From the NCBI RefSeq assembly GCF_030622045.1, contig NZ_CP130886.1, positions 5,898,001 to 5,962,000 on the forward strand: a stretch of DNA of 64,000 nucleotides, given 5' to 3'. Below the pieces are notes generated by a model, which saw nothing but the letters and a program-made list of their open reading frames with translations, ran no database searches and was not told where the DNA came from. Below, piece by piece: positions 51,689 to 59,147 of this stretch. Every line of letters begins with the position of its first letter. Position 1 is the stretch's first letter. The position numbers were made by a program, and so were the translations under genes. Source of the stretch: Planctellipticum variicoloris. Lineage in GTDB: Bacteria; Planctomycetota; Planctomycetia; Planctomycetales; Planctomycetaceae.

Positions 51689-52450
51689 TCACCGGTTCGG
51701 CGAGGGCGCTGCGATGTCCTGATCGACCGTGCGTTCTACGGCCCATGCCATGACCAACTGCGAGAGCTCTTCGTCCCGCTTCAGAACGCTCTCCCAGACT
51801 GGACGCGAGGCATTGGAAGTCAACGACGGATGCCAGAGCCACGGTGCCGACAATTCTGACTCATTACCGGACCCCTGGAGAACGAGTTGCGCCCCCCAGA
51901 CCCTGAGCAACATGGCGATGCCGGTCGCAAGCGGCGTGAGCCACTCTTTGGGATCATTCCCTGAATGCGTTCCCAGGCGAGTGCGCATTTCACCGACCAG
52001 AAGCTCGATCAATCCAGTCGTCACTTCTCGATCCAGCAGCACGTGTGCCGCTTCACAGGCAATAGCAACGCACAGCGGAGCCAGCGGAGCTTGAAGTCCC
52101 AGGGTCGTCTCGCAGTGCAGGAGAACTGCCGCACCGTACAATGGAAACCAGATGTCGGGCGGAGATCCCCAATGACGAACAATGCCTGATATTGTTTCGG
52201 ACCAGACCCAGCGATACTCGTCGAGTTCCCGGACGGGCCAGTGGCCACTGGAGGCCGGGAGGAGGATGTCCTGAATGGTCAGCCTGCCGGACAGCCACAG
52301 ATCGGGGCCAAGGGCTTCCCTCAGACGATCGGCGTCCATTTTGAGGACATGGGGGCCAATGATTTTCAGGATCGCTTCGCTGTCCGCCTTTCCGCGGGCC
52401 AGCGAATCGCAAACGGACTTCCATTCCGAGTGAGCGTCCTTGGCAGACAT
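51689..52450 (-). CDS. Hypothetical protein
   Basis: 253 residues, helical, Leu/Trp-rich, no signal peptide: SEWKSVCDSLARGKADSEAILKIIGPHVL, WLSGRLTIQDILLPASSGHWPVRELDEYRWVWSETISGIVRHWGSPPDIWF, then hydrophobic helices (LYGAAVLLHCETTLGLQAPLAPLCVAIACEAAHVLLD). The G+C is lower than neighbours by eye. I recognise no family. It is the only reasonable frame in the region between ubiD and the VOC gene, starts with ATG and has a ribosome-binding-like run upstream. Possibly an accessory or immunity-type protein, but nothing in the sequence proves that. Confidence 0.55.
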   Translation of the reverse strand: MSAKDAHSEWKSVCDSLARGKADSEAILKIIGPHVLKMDADRLREALGPDLWLSGRLTIQDILLPASSGHWPVRELDEYRWVWSETISGIVRHWGSPPDIWFPLYGAAVLLHCETTLGLQAPLAPLCVAIACEAAHVLLDREVTTGLIELLVGEMRTRLGTHSGNDPKEWLTPLATGIAMLLRVWGAQLVLQGSGNESELSAPWLWHPSLTSNASRPVWESVLKRDEELSQLVMAWAVERTVDQDIAAPSPNR

Positions 52451-52566
52451 GCGATTCTCCCGTTTCTGGTGCTCAACTCAGCGGCAATTTCATCCGACGG
52501 CAGCCGGGTTGCCTACGCACAGCGTGCGGCGCCCTCGGCCTTCGAGGCCCAGTCGGCGGACTGCAG

Positions 52567-52956
52567 TCACTCTTTGTTCCCATTCGCGGTCACCGGCTCG
52601 CCGAAGACGATGCGATGTCCGTCGGGCGTCCGGAGGACAAACTCGCGGAGCCCCCAGGGTCTGGTTTGCGGCTGCGACAGGATCTCTGCGCCCCGACTGG
52701 CGACTTCGTCGTGCAGCCGGTCGACGTCGTCGACGATCAAATGCACGAACCACGAGTGATCGCCCAATTCGCCCGCAGGCGTCGCGTCCCGGCACTCGCC
52801 CAGCATCAGCCGGAATCCGTTCCGGGACAGAAAGCTCCAGCCATCAACCCCATCCCCGCAGTCGCGCTGAAAGCCCAGCACGTCCATGTAGAACTGCGTG
52901 GCGGCGGCCAGATCGCGCACGGCGAGAACGCAGCGGGAATTGATAATCTGCGGCAT
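52567..52956 (-). CDS. VOC-superfamily (glyoxalase/bleomycin-resistance-like) protein
   Basis: 129 residues in one VOC module pair: SRCVLAVRDLAAATQFYMDVLGFQRDCGDGVDGWSFLSRNGFRLMLG, then WFVHLIVDDVDRLHDEVASRGAEILSQPQTRPWGLREFVLRTPDGHRIVFGEP. The betaalpha-betabetabeta repeats, the FY.DVLGF box and the final DPDGH-like TPDGHRIVFGE are diagnostic of the fold. Metal-binding positions are not obviously complete, so glyoxalase I activity should not be assumed. ATG 52956 has GGAGG upstream and removes a non-conserved extension. Transcribed alone. Confidence 0.85.
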   Translation of the reverse strand: MPQIINSRCVLAVRDLAAATQFYMDVLGFQRDCGDGVDGWSFLSRNGFRLMLGECRDATPAGELGDHSWFVHLIVDDVDRLHDEVASRGAEILSQPQTRPWGLREFVLRTPDGHRIVFGEPVTANGNKE

Positions 52957-53142
52957 CGCTGCCTCCGGAAGGATACGAACCGGCTGACATTCACGCATGG
53001 AGGGGACTTACTGAGAATACGTCGTTCTTCCCCACCGTCAATGTCGTTGTCAACAGACATCTTCGTCATTGTCATTGCGTGAAATCGCGGCCGCTTTCCC
53101 GTAGGCTTGGCGCTTTCCTCACCTTCCCAGGAGCCCCGCACC

Positions 53143-54063
53143 ATGCAGCTTGGCTTCGTCAGCGCGATCCTCCCGGAACTCTCCCTGGCCGACGTCGCAC
53201 GCAACGCCGCCGCGATCGGTTTTGACTGCGTCGAAGTCTGCTGCTGGCCCGTCAGCAAGGCCGAACGCCGCTACGCCGGCGTCACGCACATCGACGTCAC
53301 CGACTTTTCGCCGGCCCGCGCCGACGACGTGCAGGCCACGCTCGCCGAGACTGGCGTCCGGATCAGCGGGCTGGGTTACTATCCTAATCCCCTGACCCCC
53401 GTCGCCGAGGAATCCGCCGCCGCGGTCGCTCACCTCAAAAAGGTCATCGCTGCCGCTCCGCTGCTCGGGCTCGACCGCGTCAACACGTTCGTCGGCCGGG
53501 ACTGGACGAAGTCCGTCGACGACAACTGGCCCCGCTTTCTGGAGATCTGGCGGCCGTTGATCAAGTTTGCCGAGGACCACGGCGTCCGGATTGGCATCGA
53601 GAACTGCCCCATGTCCTTCAGCAAGGACGAATGGCCCGGCGGGAAGAACCTGGCGATTTCGCCCGCCATCTGGCGGCGGATGTTCGCCGACATTCCCAGC
53701 GCAAACTTCGGACTCAACTACGACCCGTCCCACATGATCTGGCAGCACATGGACTACCTCCAGCCGCTGCGCGAGTTTCACGAGAAATTGTTTCACGTCC
53801 ACGCCAAGGACGTCCGCATCGATCGCGATCGTCTCAACGACGTCGGCATTCTGGCGATGCCGGCTCAGTACCATACGCCGAAGCTCCCCGGTCTGGGAGA
53901 CGTCAACTGGGGCCAGTTCTTCTCGACCCTGACGGACGTCGGCTATCAGGGGCCTGTCTGCGTCGAGGTCGAAGATCGCGCCTACGAGGGTCCGCTTGCA
54001 GCCCGCCTGGCATCCCTCCGCCAGAGCCACACGTACCTCCGCAACTACATTCCCACCGAATAG
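53143..54063 (+). CDS. Sugar phosphate isomerase/epimerase-like TIM-barrel protein
   Basis: 306 residues of the AP-endonuclease-2/xylose-isomerase-like barrel: [36 protein letters not shown] at the start, GIENCPMSF with a metal-ligand Glu in the middle, [27 protein letters not shown] and the final metal-ligand Glu in [13 protein letters not shown]. Such proteins are divalent-metal isomerases or epimerases of ketoses, inositols or hydroxypyruvate-type substrates; the substrate is unknown. The ATG at 53143 follows CAGGAG and begins exactly at the conserved barrel start. It is followed 89 bp later by arsM on the same strand. Confidence 0.87.
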   Translation: MQLGFVSAILPELSLADVARNAAAIGFDCVEVCCWPVSKAERRYAGVTHIDVTDFSPARADDVQATLAETGVRISGLGYYPNPLTPVAEESAAAVAHLKKVIAAAPLLGLDRVNTFVGRDWTKSVDDNWPRFLEIWRPLIKFAEDHGVRIGIENCPMSFSKDEWPGGKNLAISPAIWRRMFADIPSANFGLNYDPSHMIWQHMDYLQPLREFHEKLFHVHAKDVRIDRDRLNDVGILAMPAQYHTPKLPGLGDVNWGQFFSTLTDVGYQGPVCVEVEDRAYEGPLAARLASLRQSHTYLRNYIPTE

Positions 54064-54152
54064 AAGCGAGCGAATCTTCGAGCGCTGTGTGCCACTGGCG
54101 GCTCGCCGGTCAGTGACTTCCGGGCTGAATCACCATCCGAAAGTGAGTTCCC

Positions 54153-55055
54153 ATGTCCGCCTCCCTGAAACAGACGATCCAGTCCAACTACGGCGCCGTC
54201 GCCGCCAGTGATCTTTCGAGCGATCATCAGGGAGTCCACGCTGTCGCCCGCGCGTTCGGTTACAGCGCCGACGAGCTCGCAGCCATTCCTGCGGATGCCA
54301 ACATGGGCCTCTCCTGCGGCAACCCGACCGCGTTCGCCACGCTCAGACCGGGCGAGGTCGTCGTCGACTTGGGCTGCGGCGGAGGACTCGACGTGTTCCT
54401 GGCGGCCCGGCAGGTCGGAGCGTCCGGCAAGGCGATCGGCATCGACATGACTCCTGAGATGCTCGACCGGGCCCGCCGGAACGCCGCCAAAGCCGGTCCG
54501 GGGGGGACGCCGCTGACCAATTGCGAATTCCACCAGGCGACGATCGACGCTCTGCCGCTGCCGGACGGCTCGGTCGACTGCGTCATCAGCAACTGCGTCA
54601 TCAATCTGGCGCCCGACAAGTCGGCCGTCTTCCGCGAGATCGCCCGCGTCCTCAAGCCGGGCGGCCGGCTGGCAGTCAGCGACATCGCCCTCAAGCAGCC
54701 CCTGCCGGAAGACCTCGCCGCGGACGTCATGGCGTTCGTCGGCTGCATCGCGGGAGCGATCTCCTTCGACGACTATCGGACCGGCCTGGCCGCCGCCGGG
54801 TTCGCCGCCGTCGACCTCATGGATTCCGGAGCAGATCTCAACGCGTATGGCGAAGTCGAAAACCAGGCCGGCTGCTGTTCGCCGGCGATGGTCCAGCTCG
54901 GCGGCGGACTGGCCGTGCTGGAAGAGGGGGGCGGGTGCTGCAGCCCGGCGCCCGTCGCCGATCCGTCGCTGCACGCTCGGCTCAAGGACCTGCTCGACCG
55001 CTATGACGTCAACGACTACGCCGCCAGCGTGAAAGTCTACGCGGTCAAGCCCTGA
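54153..55055 (+). CDS. arsM: Arsenite S-adenosylmethionine methyltransferase ArsM
   Basis: Methylates As(III) using S-adenosylmethionine, giving volatile or less harmful methylarsenicals; cytoplasmic. 300 residues with the class I SAM fold ([17 protein letters not shown]) and the three arsenic-binding cysteines at family positions: Cys55 ([10 protein letters not shown]), Cys148 ([12 protein letters not shown]) and Cys198 ([10 protein letters not shown]). The C-terminal tail carries two cysteine pairs, Cys241-242 (GCCSPAMV) and Cys262-263 (GCCSPAPV), where many homologues have one. No arsR, arsB or arsC gene is adjacent. The TGA stop is the first base triplet of a heptad-repeat spacer. Confidence 0.93.
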   Translation: MSASLKQTIQSNYGAVAASDLSSDHQGVHAVARAFGYSADELAAIPADANMGLSCGNPTAFATLRPGEVVVDLGCGGGLDVFLAARQVGASGKAIGIDMTPEMLDRARRNAAKAGPGGTPLTNCEFHQATIDALPLPDGSVDCVISNCVINLAPDKSAVFREIARVLKPGGRLAVSDIALKQPLPEDLAADVMAFVGCIAGAISFDDYRTGLAAAGFAAVDLMDSGADLNAYGEVENQAGCCSPAMVQLGGGLAVLEEGGGCCSPAPVADPSLHARLKDLLDRYDVNDYAASVKVYAVKP

Positions 55056-55192
55056 AGAAGTCGAGAGACGAGAGTCCAGAGTCGAGAGCCAGAATGGAAG
55101 ATCACTGTCTGGCGATCAGCGAATCGCGATCAGCGATAAGCCCTCCTCACTGGCGATTCGCGATCTCCTGCTCGCGATTCGCTTCTTCCCCT
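55053..55192. repeat. Heptad-phased spacer with 12-bp internal inverted repeat; left arm of the 43-bp inverted pair
   Basis: From the arsM stop codon onward, the spacer reads as about 20 consecutive 7-nt steps. First come GTCGAGA-like units (55060-55094), then GCGAATC/GCGATCA-like units (55109-55136), then the complementary TCGCGAT-like units (55151-55178). AGCGAATCGCGA at 55118-55129 is the exact complement of 55172-55183, so the second half can fold back. Positions 55054-55096 recur inverted at 58848-58890 with 42 of 43 bases identical, and weaker similarity extends about 25 bp further on the inner side. The TauE-like gene starts at 55209. Confidence 0.8.
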
Positions 55193-55208
55193 GCGTGAAA
55201 GCCTTTTC

Positions 55209-55994
55209 ATGGACGATCGGTTGATCTGGCTTTGCCTGGCGGCGGCGGCGGCGGGGGTCGTCAATGCCGTCGCAGGAGGGGGAACGCTGCTGACGTTCCC
55301 CGCGCTGATCCTGGCCCTCGGCGAATCGGCCGAGGCGTCGGTCGTCGCGAATGCGACCAGCACCACCGCCCTCTTCCCCGGCTCGCTGGCCTCGATGTGG
55401 GGGTATCGCCGGGAGTTTCGCGGCACGGCGCACTGGATCCGCTGGCTGCTGTGGCCTTCGATTCTCGGCGGCCTGCTCGGTTCCTGGCTCGTGGTCCAGC
55501 TCCCCGCGACCTGGTTCAAGCTGCTCATTCCCTGGCTGATCCTGACCGCCACGCTGCTGTTTCTGCTCCAGCCGTGGATCGCCCGGAGAACCGGGATCGG
55601 CCAACGTCACGAGGAACCGTCGCCGCAGGTGATCTGGACGATCGTGGCGTTCCAGTTCCTGGTCGGCATTTACGGCGGCTATTTCGGGGCGGGGATCGGG
55701 ATTCTCATGCTGTCTTCCCTCGCGCTGATGGGCGTCGGCGACATTCACAAGATGAACGCCCTCAAAACGCTGTTCGCGTCGGTGATGAACGGTCTCGCGG
55801 TGGCGATCTTTCTCTGGAACGGCAAGGTCAACTGGCACTATGCGATCCCGATGATCGTCGCCGCCAGCGTCGGAGGCTTCCTCGGGGCCAGCGTGGCCCG
55901 CCGACTCGACAAGAACCTTGTCCGTCGGACCGTGATCGGCATCGGACTGGTGCTGTCGATCCACTACTTTCTGCGGATTTACCAGATCGTTTGA
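55209..55994 (+). CDS. TauE/SafE-family sulfite/sulfonate exporter-like permease
   Basis: 261 residues with about eight membrane segments and the two repeated Gly-rich half-motifs of the TSUP family: GVVNAVAGGGTLLTFPAL with ATSTTALFPGSLASMWGY near the start, and FLVGIYGGYFGAGIGILMLSSLALMG with NALKTLFASVMNGLAVAIF in the second half. Family members export sulfite, sulfoacetate or related organosulfur anions from the cytoplasm, but substrates vary and none can be read here. It is flanked on both sides by heptad-repeat spacers, and the stop is followed at once by such units (55993-56027). Confidence 0.9.
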   Translation: MDDRLIWLCLAAAAAGVVNAVAGGGTLLTFPALILALGESAEASVVANATSTTALFPGSLASMWGYRREFRGTAHWIRWLLWPSILGGLLGSWLVVQLPATWFKLLIPWLILTATLLFLLQPWIARRTGIGQRHEEPSPQVIWTIVAFQFLVGIYGGYFGAGIGILMLSSLALMGVGDIHKMNALKTLFASVMNGLAVAIFLWNGKVNWHYAIPMIVAASVGGFLGASVARRLDKNLVRRTVIGIGLVLSIHYFLRIYQIV

Positions 55995-56027
55995 CGAGGG
56001 CCGAGTGCTGAGAGCCAAGTGACTGAA
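55993..56027 (+). repeat. Short heptad array after the TauE-like gene
   Basis: Five in-phase units (GACGAGG, GCCGAGT, GCTGAGA, GCCAAGT, GACTGAA) begin within the TGA stop of the permease gene and fill most of the 52-bp convergent gap to the UPF0126 gene. G at position 1 and a purine pair at positions 4-5 or 5-6 hold through the run. Confidence 0.7.
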
Positions 56028-56046
56028 AACGCCGCCGAGGCGGAGA

Positions 56047-56673
56047 TCAGGCGCTCCCCTGCCCCTCATCCACGGCCTCAAACAGCGGCAGCGCCAGTCG
56101 CCAGCGGATCGCGGCAAGCCGCAGGCAGATCACGACCGCCGCCCCCAGCACCATGTCCATGCCGACCCACCAGGCCGACCACCTCAGGCCACAGAACGCC
56201 ACCGCCCCGATGGCCGCGGCCGTCGCGTACAGATAAATCTCCCGCCGGAACACCAGCGGGACCTCGCTGCAGAGCACGTCGCGAATAATTCCCCCGGCGA
56301 CCCCGGTGACGACGCCCAGCAGCACGGCGTTGATCGGATGGACCTGCAGGTTCAGCGACTTCGCCGTCCCCAGCATCGTCACGAACGCCAGATTGAAGGC
56401 GTCGGCGATCAGCAGCCAGCGCTGCGGCAGACTGCGCACCCGCGCCACCGCGAACGTCGTCAGGCCGCAGATCAGGGCCGTGACGACGAAACTGCTGTCC
56501 TCCAGCCAGAAGACCGGTCGGTCGAGCACCAGATCGCGCAGCGTCCCGCCCCCCGCCGCCGTCACGAACGCCAGCACCAGCACCCCGAACAGATCGATCT
56601 GCCGACCGCGGGCGGCCAGCACGCCGGAAATCGCCCCGAATCCGACCGCCAGATGCTCCAGTCCGTATCGCAT
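56047..56673 (-). CDS. UPF0126 (TRIC-type) membrane protein, YicG-like
   Basis: 208 residues, about seven membrane segments in two homologous halves. Each half has the family's Gly-rich kinked-helix motif: VTAAGGGTLRDLVLDRPVFWL and VTGVAGGIIRDVLCSEVPLVF. Bacterial and archaeal homologues form trimeric intracellular cation (TRIC)-like channels; the E. coli relative YicG is glycine-associated. Substrate here unknown. ATG 56673 starts at the first helix. It converges on the TauE-like gene (52-bp gap). Confidence 0.92.
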   Translation of the reverse strand: MRYGLEHLAVGFGAISGVLAARGRQIDLFGVLVLAFVTAAGGGTLRDLVLDRPVFWLEDSSFVVTALICGLTTFAVARVRSLPQRWLLIADAFNLAFVTMLGTAKSLNLQVHPINAVLLGVVTGVAGGIIRDVLCSEVPLVFRREIYLYATAAAIGAVAFCGLRWSAWWVGMDMVLGAAVVICLRLAAIRWRLALPLFEAVDEGQGSA

Positions 56674-56905
56674 GCCAGTTTCCGCCCGGACGAAGTCTCA
56701 CACGCAGACAGCGACACCGCCGTCAACCGGAGGTTCGGGGCTGAGTATAGTCACGGGAGCGGTCCAGCAGGCATGGAGCCTCGCCCCATTTTGACGCCGG
56801 TCTCGACATCGCCCGCCGGGACAATCAGAATGAGCGCAATCGGCCGACTGCCGGCGGAAGGGAATGCCGCCGCACACGTCTTGCCCGAGGAAGGAGGCTC
56901 GCCCT

Positions 56906-58018
56906 ATGGTCACACTGCGCTGCATGCTGCTGCTGAGCTGTCTGTGCGCGTGCGCCCCTTCCGCGACCGGGCAGGAGCGGTCCGCGCCCTCCGAGGATGA
57001 CCCGTTCGGCGCCCCGCCCCCCGCCCTGGACGCCAGGAAAGCGGCTCCCGCCGGACAACCGGCGCCCCGCAGCCCGGCGAACACCATTCCTGACGACGAC
57101 CCCTTTGGCGCTCCGCCGCCGGACTTCGGGACCAAACCGGGCGCAAAGTCGCTCCCCTTGCCCGCCTCGCAACGGGGCCGGGCGCTCCCCCCCGGGCTGC
57201 CCGAAAGACCCGCCAGCAGACCAAACGACGATGCCCCGCCCGCCCCCATCTCCATCGACGGCGGAGCGTCGATTAATCCCGAGGTCCTGACGAAAATCCA
57301 GGACAACCAGCTCGGGCTGCAATTCGAGGATCGAAACGCCTATTTCCGCATCCTCAGCCTCGCCAAGCAGCTTCCGCTGGCCCATCAGCAGGAATTCGCT
57401 CTCCAGTTCCGCGAGCAACGCCGCGTCGACGTCCCCAAGTATCAGAAGCGTCCGGCCGGCGACTTCCCAGCGTTTATCGACATGTTTCTCAATCCCGATC
57501 TGTATCGCGGCCGGCCGGTCACTCTGAAGGGCTACTTGCGCCGCCTGGTCAAATTCAACCCGGGTCCAAACGACAATAAGATCGGCGAGGTCTACGAAGG
57601 CTGGCTCTACACGGCGGACTCGCAGAACAATCCGGCCGTCGTCGTCTTCCAGCGCAAACCCGAGGGCCTGCCGATCGGCGGCAATCTCGTCGAAGAGGTC
57701 GAAGTCACCGGCTACTTCTTCAAGATGTACGGTTACGAGGCCCAGGACACCACCCGCAAAGCCCCCATGATCCTCGCCGGCGAAGTCCAATGGATCCCGG
57801 CGAAAACCAGCCACGCCTTCCAACCCCTCCCGAATCGGATTTACGTCTATCTGACAGTCGGCATCGCCTTGGTGGTGGGGGTCTTCTGGTGGCGCGGCGT
57901 CCAGATCCGCAAAGCCCAGAGAGCCGCCATCGCCGCCCGCTACGCCGGCCGAGACTTCGACGCCTTTCCCCCGACGGAAATGCGAGAAGAAACATTCGTC
58001 GAGACGAATGATTCGTAG
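56906..58018 (+). CDS. Exported protein with DPFGAPPP repeats and C-terminal anchor
   Basis: 370 residues with a signal peptide (LRCMLLLSCLCACAPSATG, no clear lipobox). A disordered Pro/Ala-rich segment follows with two copies of DDPFGAPPP (residues 31-39 and 64-72). Then comes a folded domain, about 125-310 (QLGLQFEDRNAYFRILSLAKQLPL, FPAFIDMFLNPDLYRGRPVTLKGYLRRLVKF, GEVYEGWLYTADSQNNPAVVVF), then a membrane helix (YVYLTVGIALVVGVFWW) and a short cytosolic tail. The central domain with strand-rich GRPVTLKGYL and WLYTAD motifs looks OB-fold-like, but no family is assigned. ATG 56906 has GAAGGAG upstream. The TAG stop starts a heptad array leading to purN. Confidence 0.7.
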   Translation: MVTLRCMLLLSCLCACAPSATGQERSAPSEDDPFGAPPPALDARKAAPAGQPAPRSPANTIPDDDPFGAPPPDFGTKPGAKSLPLPASQRGRALPPGLPERPASRPNDDAPPAPISIDGGASINPEVLTKIQDNQLGLQFEDRNAYFRILSLAKQLPLAHQQEFALQFREQRRVDVPKYQKRPAGDFPAFIDMFLNPDLYRGRPVTLKGYLRRLVKFNPGPNDNKIGEVYEGWLYTADSQNNPAVVVFQRKPEGLPIGGNLVEEVEVTGYFFKMYGYEAQDTTRKAPMILAGEVQWIPAKTSHAFQPLPNRIYVYLTVGIALVVGVFWWRGVQIRKAQRAAIAARYAGRDFDAFPPTEMREETFVETNDS

Positions 58019-58106
58019 AGTAGTCGAGAGCCAAGAGCCCAGAGCTGAGAGCCAGAGATCGGCCATCGCTCTGCGATACCCGATACCCGATACCCGATAC
58101 CCGACC
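58016..58106 (+). repeat. Spacer made entirely of in-phase heptads up to the purN start
   Basis: From the stop codon of the preceding gene (unit TAGAGTA at 58016-58022), the whole 93-bp spacer can be read in 7-nt steps: GTCGAGA, GCCNAGA-type units to 58057, then a transition, then four GATACCC units (58075-58102, exact 7-mer tandem repeat), ending 6 nt before the purN ATG at 58112. No ribosome-binding site is visible in the last 20 nt before purN. Repeat-number changes here would alter the purN leader length. Confidence 0.85.
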
Positions 58107-58111
58107 CTCCC

Positions 58112-58789
58112 ATGCCACCCGCCCGCCCCGTTGCCCAGCCGCTCGACCGTCCCATCCGCCTGGCGGTCCTCATCTCCGGCGGGGGGACCACGCTGGCCAA
58201 TCTGGCCGAGCAGATCCAGGCGGGATCTCTCTCCGCCGAGATTCCCATCGTCATTGCCAGCCGTAGCGACTGCGGCGGGATCGCGAAGGCGGCAGCCGCG
58301 AAGATTCCCTGCGCCGTCATTCGCCGGAAGGACTATGCGTCGCTCGCCGAGTTCAGTCAGGAAGTCTTTTCCCGCTGTCGCGACGCCCGGGTCGATCTCG
58401 TGATCTGCGGCGGATACCTGTCACTGCTGCAGATCCCTCCCGACTATCAGCACCGCGTGCTCAACATTCACCCGTCCCTGATCCCCGCCTTCTGCGGCCA
58501 GGGCTACCACGGCGAGAAGGTCCATGCGGCGGCGCTGGAACGGGGCGTGAAGGTCAGCGGCTGCACGGTCCACTTTGTCGACGACGAATACGACCACGGG
58601 CCGATCGTCGTCCAGCGGACGGCCCCGGTCCTCGACGACGACACCCCCGCGACGCTCGCCGCCCGCGTTTTCGCCGAGGAATGCCTCGCCTACCCGGAAG
58701 CCATCCGGCTCTTCGCCGCCGGCCGCCTGGAGATCGAGAATCACCGGGTCCGGGTTCTGCCGGAGGAGCGAGTAGCGAATGGGGAATAG
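58112..58789 (+). CDS. purN: Phosphoribosylglycinamide formyltransferase PurN
   Basis: Third step of de novo purine synthesis: 10-formyl-THF-dependent formylation of GAR, cytoplasmic. 225 residues: phosphate loop ISGGGTTLANL near the start, then catalytic Asn118 and His120 in RVLNIHPSLIPAFCGQGYHG and Asp161 in CTVHFVDDEYDHGPIVVQR. It is slightly longer than E. coli PurN because of an N-terminal extension (MPPARPVAQPLDRP). Its ATG directly follows a GATACCC tandem repeat and lacks a Shine-Dalgarno motif. Its last codons (EERVANGE) and stop are formed from GCGAGTA-type heptads, so the reading frame runs into the downstream array. Confidence 0.96.
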   Translation: MPPARPVAQPLDRPIRLAVLISGGGTTLANLAEQIQAGSLSAEIPIVIASRSDCGGIAKAAAAKIPCAVIRRKDYASLAEFSQEVFSRCRDARVDLVICGGYLSLLQIPPDYQHRVLNIHPSLIPAFCGQGYHGEKVHAAALERGVKVSGCTVHFVDDEYDHGPIVVQRTAPVLDDDTPATLAARVFAEECLAYPEAIRLFAAGRLEIENHRVRVLPEERVANGE

Positions 58790-58970
58790 CGAGTAGCGAG
58801 TAGCCAGAGAAGAGGGCTAATCGCTGATCGCCAGATCCGGATTTCCTCATTCTGGCTCTCGACTCTGGACTCTCATCTCTCGACTTCTTCCATTCGACAT
58901 TCCGCCTTCGTCATTCGACATTCTCCTCTCTCTTCCTTTGCGTCTCTGCGTTCCTCTTTGCGTCTTTGCG
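58768..58970. repeat. Long heptad-phased array with strand switch; right arm of the 43-bp inverted pair
   Basis: Starting inside purN, the sequence keeps a 7-nt step for about 200 bp. The first units are purine-rich on the + strand (GCGAGTA three times). Around 58817-58844 the bias changes, and from 58845 the units are pyrimidine-rich (TCGACTC, TCGACAT twice). Beyond that come CTTTGCG-type units to about 58970. The segment 58848-58890 is the inverted copy of 55054-55096 (42 of 43). Positions 58893-58922 match 5393-5422 in direct orientation (29 of 30). The rest of the gap to 59148 holds no gene. Confidence 0.85.
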
Positions 58971-59147
58971 TGAAATCTTCGTCTTTTCAGATTCCTGCAA
59001 AAAGGCCGGTTCTCTTCGGCGATTCCGCCGGTTCGCGTGCGTTTCAATCTCTGGACACCCTGCTCCAGCGCGGCCGCCACCGTCTGCGCCCGGAGATCGT
59101 GTTTCCGTGTCTGAGGGATTCGATTTCGGACCACCAGGAGTTCCGTC

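Noticed and set aside
54153-55055. Generic UbiE-type methyltransferase
   Set aside because: The three conserved arsenic-binding cysteines and CC-pair tail point to ArsM instead.
58768-58970. CRISPR-like regular repeat
   Set aside because: The period is only 7 nt, units are degenerate and there are no unique spacers or cas genes.
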